Virus record (IMG/VR): IMGVR_UViG_3300047445_000035
Location: 1 to 51,293 of that record
Length of the DNA stretch: 51,293 bases
From: a virus
Direction: 5' to 3' (one strand)
In this document: one piece after another, positions 46,745 through 51,293 of the stretch
Position numbering within the stretch: position 1 is the stretch's first letter
Layout: every line of letters starts with the position of its first letter
Made by a program: the position numbers and the translations under genes
Notes under the pieces: model-generated
The model's input: only the letters and a program-made list of their open reading frames with translations
Told to the model about the DNA's origin: nothing
Databases searched by the model: none

Positions 46745-47686
46745 TTACGAGTTGACAGCAGAGGTGATGTAAATGCCCAGTGTGTCAACACGCTGAGTAC
46801 CAAAGCCCCAACGAGCCGAAGTGACAAACTCATCACGGCGCAGGTCTTTGTTACGTTCGCCTTCAGCCTTAGGCATACGACGCCATGCAGCCATAACAGG
46901 CTTGGTTTGATCGTCAGCAACGCACATGAACACGTTAGCAACTGCATTCGACACGGAGGTAGTACCATCCGAGAAGGTGCCAGTAGCCAGGCGGTTCGAG
47001 GTGATGATGTCCCAACCATACAGGTTCATTACGAACGTATGTTCACGAGCGAATCCGGATTCCAGAATACGTTCAGCGAACGGGGTTACATCACGGCCAA
47101 TCGAAATCAGACCATCCAGAGTAGCAGCAACAACAGGATCAACAATAGCGATACGACCAGCAGCAGGTACGTTGGCTTTGTCGAATGCAAGCTTCATCTT
47201 GATGAAAGCATCAAGGGTGGCTACGTTGTTAGCAGCAACAGAGGAGATACGGTGTGCGAAGCCATTTACTGCATTGGCATTAGCATTAGTTTGCGAAGTG
47301 TTGCACTTACGCAGGAAGCGAGACTCGAAGGTCTCTTGGATTGCACGGGTAGACTCGCTAGAACGGGCAGACATCAGGGCTTCAACCTGAGCACCGTCTT
47401 CACGCAGTTCATCAGTTACGTACCAAGCATCACCGACATAATCAGTAATGGTCAGAGTAACTTCACCCGATTCAATCGGAGTGTAGTCAAATGGAACTTC
47501 TTCAGCACCGTCCTGAATAGTGACAGTACCGACAGTTTTGATGTGCAGCGTGTTACCGGAACCGAAGTCAGAGACATTACGGTAGAAAGTACCGGGCAGC
47601 AGACCATCATGCAGATTGCGCAGAATGAATGCAGAATACTGTTCTGCTTCAATGAACGCTGTGCTATTAGCGCGATTTTGAGACAT
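46745..47686 (-). CDS. Major capsid protein
   Basis: 313 aa. Position after the scaffold and portal, plus text typical of HK97-fold shells: an N-terminal helical arm (TAFIEAEQYSAFILRNLHDG), a beta-rich E-loop region (HIKTVGTVTIQDGAEEVPFD), a central helix (LDAFIKMKLAFDKANVPAAG) and the P-domain strand RIAIVDPVVAATLDGL. The end (VTSARWGFGTQRVDTLGIYI) is also typical. Forms the icosahedral shell. Confidence 0.9.
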   Translation of the reverse strand: MSQNRANSTAFIEAEQYSAFILRNLHDGLLPGTFYRNVSDFGSGNTLHIKTVGTVTIQDGAEEVPFDYTPIESGEVTLTITDYVGDAWYVTDELREDGAQVEALMSARSSESTRAIQETFESRFLRKCNTSQTNANANAVNGFAHRISSVAANNVATLDAFIKMKLAFDKANVPAAGRIAIVDPVVAATLDGLISIGRDVTPFAERILESGFAREHTFVMNLYGWDIITSNRLATGTFSDGTTSVSNAVANVFMCVADDQTKPVMAAWRRMPKAEGERNKDLRRDEFVTSARWGFGTQRVDTLGIYITSAVNS

Positions 47687-47701
47687 TAATTATTTCCTTG
47701 A

Positions 47702-48523
47702 TTATTTTTTACCAAATGTTTTAAAGAACATTTTGGGATCAGTCAAATCGTGGACTGTATAACCAGCGGCATGTAGTTCATCTACCATTGCACGAGCATT
47801 CTTTGATTCTGCTTGTAGCTCTTCAGTAGTTGCACCAATCAATGCAGACCTATTATTACGTCCTACGAATGAATCTGTTTTAGGTTGATACGCAGCGGAA
47901 TTAACCGAGCTAGTGTGTGGTGCCACGTTCTGTTTCTGGGAATCACCAACTACACCCAACATAGTCAATACTGCTTTTGGAGATTTAGCGGCAAGAGCAT
48001 TCATCTCTTGCATATTCATACCAAGCTCTTGTGCCTTACCGTAGAAAGCCTTCTCTGCATCAGCTCCGAATACACGCTGGAGAGTTGAGACTACACTATC
48101 GATATTAGCTTTCTGAACCTGAACAGTTTGTTTCTGTTCGATGGTTTGATTCACTAAGTCCGCAATTTTCTTCTCATCGAATACAGGTGTCTGTGGGACA
48201 GCTGGTTCGTTCGATCGGGAAGTGAGGGCAAGTAGGGAGGCGTTTGCTTCTTCCAATTCTGCTGCTCGTGCCAGTGCGGCTGCTAGAGCCTGTTCCTTAA
48301 CTGTGAGTTCACTCTTCAGTGTAGGGATATATTCTTGGGCATGTTTCAGACCATTGAAAGCTTCGTTAACGTCACGATACTTTTGTTCTCCACGTTCATT
48401 CTTAACAGACGCAAGCAGGGTAGCAAATTGGTCAGTTGGAGGAACGGCTGCTGCTGCGGGAGCAGCGTTTACTGGCTGGGTAGCCGGATTTGATGCAAAG
48501 ATGTTGCTGTCTTGGTCGGACAT
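47702..48523 (-). CDS. Scaffolding protein
   Basis: 273 aa. Pro/Ala-rich N-terminus (NAAPAAAAVPPTDQFATLLA), a long charged helical middle (YIPTLKSELTVKEQALAAAL) and basic residues at the end (GYTVHDLTDPKMFFKTFGKK), the usual scaffold outline with capsid-binding C-terminus. Fifteen bases before the capsid start. Guides prohead assembly and is then lost. Confidence 0.82.
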   Translation of the reverse strand: MSDQDSNIFASNPATQPVNAAPAAAAVPPTDQFATLLASVKNERGEQKYRDVNEAFNGLKHAQEYIPTLKSELTVKEQALAAALARAAELEEANASLLALTSRSNEPAVPQTPVFDEKKIADLVNQTIEQKQTVQVQKANIDSVVSTLQRVFGADAEKAFYGKAQELGMNMQEMNALAAKSPKAVLTMLGVVGDSQKQNVAPHTSSVNSAAYQPKTDSFVGRNNRSALIGATTEELQAESKNARAMVDELHAAGYTVHDLTDPKMFFKTFGKK

Positions 48524-48548
48524 TATATTTTAATTCTTTCGTTGTTCG

Positions 48549-48623
48549 TGGAGCGGGATGAGGGACTCGAACCCTACATCTTTAGCTTGGAAGGCTAAGG
48601 CACAACCCTTATACCAATCCCGC
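48549..48623 (-). tRNA. tRNA-Gly (anticodon UCC)
   Basis: 75 nt: acceptor GCGGGAT / ATCCCGC, anticodon stem TTAGC / GCTAA with loop CTTCCAA (anticodon TCC), T arm AGGG-TTCGAGT-CCCT, discriminator T and encoded CCA. Decodes GGA. One base from the tRNA-Thr gene and in the late transcript. Confidence 0.93.
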
Positions 48624-48624
48624 A

Positions 48625-48700
48625 TGGTGCTGTCGATAGGAATCGAACCTATGACCTGTGGTTTACAAAGCCACTGCTCTACCTACTGAGCTACAACAGC
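48625..48700 (-). tRNA. tRNA-Thr (anticodon UGU)
   Basis: 76 nt: acceptor GCTGTTG / CGACAGC (one G-T pair), D arm GCTC / GAGC, anticodon loop TTTGTAA (anticodon TGT) with one mismatch at the base of the stem, T arm ATAGG / CCTAT, discriminator A and encoded CCA. Decodes ACA. Confidence 0.92.
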
Positions 48701-48710
48701 AAAGGATATA

Positions 48711-48860
48711 TCCTTGACTCGCTTCGCTCGAATCAAGAAGTAAATAACACTACTAATTACATTCTCACGTTACGTTCTTGATAGTTCACGTTACGCTCAC
48801 GATCAAGGATAATTCTAGTATATATCCTAGTACCGTTTTTTTAGACAAATCTCTACAACG
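48711..48860. repeat. Structured intergenic element B, related to 9992-10119
   Basis: CTTGA / TCAAG flank a GCTTCGC-type hairpin (48712-48737); CACGTTACG occurs twice (near 48767 and 48787); CTTGAT pairs with ATCAAG around the second copy; a T run and TCTCTACAA close the element (48834-48858). The same order is found before the amide-bond cassette. Upstream, AAGGATATATCCTT (48702-48715) is a palindrome. No gene here; it lies between an 80-aa gene and the two tRNAs. Confidence 0.5.
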
Positions 48861-48870
48861 ATTTTTAAAA

Positions 48871-49113
48871 TTATTCAGAAATAAGTGAAATAACCTCTAA
48901 AATAGCCTTTTCGTACCCAATAGCGTCAGCTTGTTGGTACGCCCAACTAGGATTGTCATAAGCGTCATTCTTGAATGCTGCTTTTCTACGTACCTCAGAT
49001 TTGTCCTCAAGTAGTTGTCGAAGACGTTCTCTGAAACGGGTAGCGTTGATGAACTCCTTTCGGAGCTCATCTGCCGCGTCTGGGGTTAACCCCTTAGTCC
49101 ATGTAGTTTTCAT
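48871..49113 (-). CDS. 80-aa protein after the portal, unknown
   Basis: ATG at 49113 overlaps the portal stop (ATGA). MKTTWTKGLTPDAADELRKE, RFRERLRQLLEDKSEVRRKA and YEKAILEVISLI form charged helices. A short helical gene right after the portal is common in podoviruses; role unknown, perhaps in assembly. Confidence 0.7.
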   Translation of the reverse strand: MKTTWTKGLTPDAADELRKEFINATRFRERLRQLLEDKSEVRRKAAFKNDAYDNPSWAYQQADAIGYEKAILEVISLISE

Positions 49114-50852
49114 TGTACTGGTACTTGTTGTTCAGCTTGCAAATCTTCACCTGCTTGATTCATCAGACGCTGAGTTTCTTGTTGTTCAAATACTGCTACG
49201 TTAGGCTTAAACAAGTCATAGCGTTTCAGTCCCATAGCATCCTCAATAAGCTTAGCCATTTGCCAACCAGATGTATGAGGAGCGATAATACCTGCTAGAT
49301 TCGTATTCCAAATCCCTGTAATATTCTGGATAAGCTGAGACTGAGCAGCAAAATGTCTAGCCCCAATTGGACGGAGCTTACCAGAAGCCGTAATATCTTC
49401 TTTCGTAATTTGGAGGAATTGCTGGACACCAATATCGTCATCCATTACCCTTACAACGTCTGTACTATCCAGATTACGCTTGGCCACTTCCAGCATTGCA
49501 TTGAGTAGGCGTTCCAGCATTTCAATCTCGAAAGTGTTGATTTTCTCTTGGAAGATACGTCCTGCTGCGTTCTGAAGTTGCTGCACTTCAAATGCTGTCT
49601 TCTCTCCTGCTGTACGAATGCCCATAGCCTCTCTAGGAGCGCCTGCATAAGCTTCCATACGTTGTTCCAATACGTTGATGGCATTCTCTGCCTGAATCAC
49701 CCATTGGACGTTCTTAGCCATCTCCTCAACATCTCCATTCTCATCGATATGAATCTCAGAGCCTGGGCCATATACGAATTGTTCCACTTCCCCTTTAATC
49801 TTCAGAGGAGGAAGAACAGCCAAGTCCATAGCATCAGCTTTCAAGTTCTCCAGATGGTCAATACGATATTGCATACCTACGAGGTTTTCCAGTGGCCCCA
49901 TAGCCCATGTATTGTCTGGGCGAAGCCTCCAGCCAGCATGGAAGATAGGAGCAGAGCCAGCCCAGCTAGGGATTTGGTCTTTGCGGATAATCCACATACG
50001 ATCCACTACAGAGATGATTAGGCCCTTCTCTAGCGTACCGGTAGATTGGTTGTGGATATCTCCGTAGAAGTCCAGGAACTCCACATAGCCAGATTGGAGA
50101 TACTCAATGTAATTACCAAAGCCATCCATCTGGAAGCCATCGTCCTTACCAGTATCCTCTACACCGTAGCTATTCATGTGAGCCATAAGCTTGTCACGCT
50201 GCGTGATAGCTTTCTGGAGATAGGCATTGTCAGGTTGTTCCTGAGCCATAGCTCGTAGCTCGCCAATTGTCTTGAGAGAGCGTACAATCTTGAAGCTGTC
50301 CTTAAAGGAACACAGGGGATTGAATACAATGTCCAGAGGACTGATTCTAACGGCTTTAGGGCCGATATAATCAATCACCTTACCTCCTGCTGCATCCAGG
50401 ATGAAAGAGTTCTCATAACTCACTGTAGCGAAGCAATTGCCATAATCGATGTAGTCATACAGCAGCTTGCTCATCTCAGTACGGAAGAAGCCTTCACGAG
50501 TCTTATTACCCATGTACGCCTCAATAGCTTCCACCTTAGCCTTAGTGGCATCCCCTTTAGTGTAGCCTTCCCACTTCAGCCAGTCATCATTAGGGAACAG
50601 GGCTGAGATATAATTGGAATGGAGATTGTCTCGAATCTGGCAAAGCTTAGGAAGCGTAGTGCTGTTCTTCCAAGGAAGCGAGCCATTAGTAGTAGTAGTT
50701 GTATCAGTTGCGAAAATGTAATTACGCAGCTCCTTCCACAAGTCTAGCTTAGTCTGACGTTGGGAATTATAATTAAACCATGTAAGGGCAATGAATTTAG
50801 CTTCATTATCTCGCCCAAAAGAGGCAATTGTTTCTAGAGGCTTACGGGCCAT
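49110..50852 (-). CDS. Portal protein (head-tail connector)
   Basis: 580 aa. Podovirus-type portal of the T7 gp8 size class: KLDLWKELRNYIFATDTTTT near the start, SMYDYIDYGNCFATVSYENS-like wing region, RIDHLENLKADAMDLAVLPP stem, and GMQYRID; near the end REAMGIRTAGEKTAFEVQQL and LRPIGARHFAAQSQLIQNIT are typical. Forms the dodecameric ring at the packaging vertex and binds the large terminase, whose gene ends ten bases upstream. Confidence 0.9.
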   Translation of the reverse strand: MARKPLETIASFGRDNEAKFIALTWFNYNSQRQTKLDLWKELRNYIFATDTTTTTNGSLPWKNSTTLPKLCQIRDNLHSNYISALFPNDDWLKWEGYTKGDATKAKVEAIEAYMGNKTREGFFRTEMSKLLYDYIDYGNCFATVSYENSFILDAAGGKVIDYIGPKAVRISPLDIVFNPLCSFKDSFKIVRSLKTIGELRAMAQEQPDNAYLQKAITQRDKLMAHMNSYGVEDTGKDDGFQMDGFGNYIEYLQSGYVEFLDFYGDIHNQSTGTLEKGLIISVVDRMWIIRKDQIPSWAGSAPIFHAGWRLRPDNTWAMGPLENLVGMQYRIDHLENLKADAMDLAVLPPLKIKGEVEQFVYGPGSEIHIDENGDVEEMAKNVQWVIQAENAINVLEQRMEAYAGAPREAMGIRTAGEKTAFEVQQLQNAAGRIFQEKINTFEIEMLERLLNAMLEVAKRNLDSTDVVRVMDDDIGVQQFLQITKEDITASGKLRPIGARHFAAQSQLIQNITGIWNTNLAGIIAPHTSGWQMAKLIEDAMGLKRYDLFKPNVAVFEQQETQRLMNQAGEDLQAEQQVPVQ

Positions 50853-50862
50853 GTGTTTCCTT

Positions 50863-51293
50863 TTAACGGAATGCTACGCCACCAAAACGGGGAGCAAACC
50901 TGATTACGTTATTAGGCTCAATCTCTCTTGAGCGTTTAGGCTTAATAGCAATTTCTACAGCAGATGCCAAAGCATCCTTGATGTCATCATGGGCAGGACG
51001 GGCTAAGACAAGCTCTTCTTCCAAGACATCAATATATCCTCCCTTGTAATGCCAGATAGATTGATTGTCATATCTGTGCTCCAAGGCTGCTGCAATACGT
51101 TCTTCTTTAGTACCTTCCTTACGTGTAGGACGATACTCATCAATAGAGAGCCTTAAGCCCTCCTCTCGGAGCTTATCTTTCAAATCCCTTACGATAACAG
51201 CCTGTGCAACTGTAACCTCAGCACGGAGCTTCCTAAACTCCCACTTAGAATGCAGAGAAGCCACCCTAGAGAAATACTCAGAAATTTTATCTG
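50863..51293 (-). CDS. terL: Terminase large subunit, C-terminal part (gene enters from the window end)
   Basis: Open from base 51293 without a start; ISEYFSRVASLHSKWEFRKL then RPTRKEGTKEERIAAALEHR and YDNQSIWHYKGGYIDVLEEE are the C-terminal nuclease half of large terminases, and PAHDDIKDALASA holds the last catalytic Asp. A GTG at 51264 could be taken as a start but codons before it (DKISEYFSR) are also conserved. In a circular genome it continues the gene that leaves at base 1 in the same frame. Together they cut concatemers and drive packaging. Confidence 0.93.
   Translation of the reverse strand, partial: DKISEYFSRVASLHSKWEFRKLRAEVTVAQAVIVRDLKDKLREEGLRLSIDEYRPTRKEGTKEERIAAALEHRYDNQSIWHYKGGYIDVLEEELVLARPAHDDIKDALASAVEIAIKPKRSREIEPNNVIRFAPRFGGVAFR

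Noticed and set aside
48701-48715. Leftward tRNA promoter TTGATT / GATATA before the tRNA pair
   Set aside because: The spacing works only at 18 and the -10 overlaps a palindrome; read-through from the portal transcript is simpler.
1-51293. Integrase, repressor or attachment site of a temperate phage
   Set aside because: No recombinase or CI-like protein could be recognised; the tRNAs are complete phage genes and not att remnants.

Overview
The window reads as the complete genome of a tailed bacteriophage with podovirus-type morphology, 51,293 bp, cut at an arbitrary point of a circular map. The decisive sign is that both ends lie inside one gene: the large terminase starts leftward at 1144, runs off base 1, and continues in the same reading frame from base 51293 to its stop at 50863. 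No integrase, repressor or excision gene was recognised, so a lytic life style is likely. Rz/Rz1 spanins and a signal-arrest-release endolysin point to a Gram-negative host; the genus cannot be read from the sequence.

Layout. There are two transcription arms. The leftward (-) late arm starts at the tailspike (6230) and runs holin, endolysin, Rz/Rz1, small and large terminase, then across the cut: portal, an 80-aa protein, two tRNAs, scaffold, capsid, decoration-like protein, an internal terminator, T7 gp11- and gp12-like tail proteins, a GNAT protein, ejection (internal virion) proteins of 171, 1571 and 613 aa, a transglycosylase, three tiny basic proteins, a second tail fibre and two small genes, ending at a terminator at 31234-31263. 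This is the T7 late gene order with the gene 17-19 block moved ahead of the portal. The rightward (+) arm starts after a 1.5-kb gene-free control region (6231-7715) that holds a strong extended -10 sigma70 promoter, two boxA-like sequences, a long hairpin and several short repeats. It carries small early genes (7.7-10 kb), an 8.3-kb cassette of amide-bond chemistry (10.1-18.4 kb), replication and transcription genes (primase-helicase, ECF-like sigma factor, family A polymerase, C5-methylase-like protein, SSB-like protein, flap exonuclease, two HNH nucleases) and nucleotide metabolism (ThyX, MazG-like, B12-dependent ribonucleotide reductase, DEDD nuclease). One lone leftward gene (9063-9488) with its own promoter and operator-like palindrome interrupts the early arm.

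How it fits together. Host RNA polymerase probably starts at 6885-6914 and reads the early and middle genes; the phage sigma factor (20909-21379) is the natural candidate to switch on the late arm, as gp36 does in phage phiEco32. That phage type also carries the COOH-NH2 ligase family seen at 15135. The cassette holds two glutaminases (class I and class II), two ligases of the glutamine-synthetase fold and two ATP-grasp enzymes, plus three proteins I cannot assign. Together they look like a pathway that makes or modifies a peptide or amide-containing molecule, substrate unknown; this is the most interesting system in the window.

Three tRNA genes are present: Arg(UCU) inside the cassette, and Gly(UCC) and Thr(UGU) inside the late arm.
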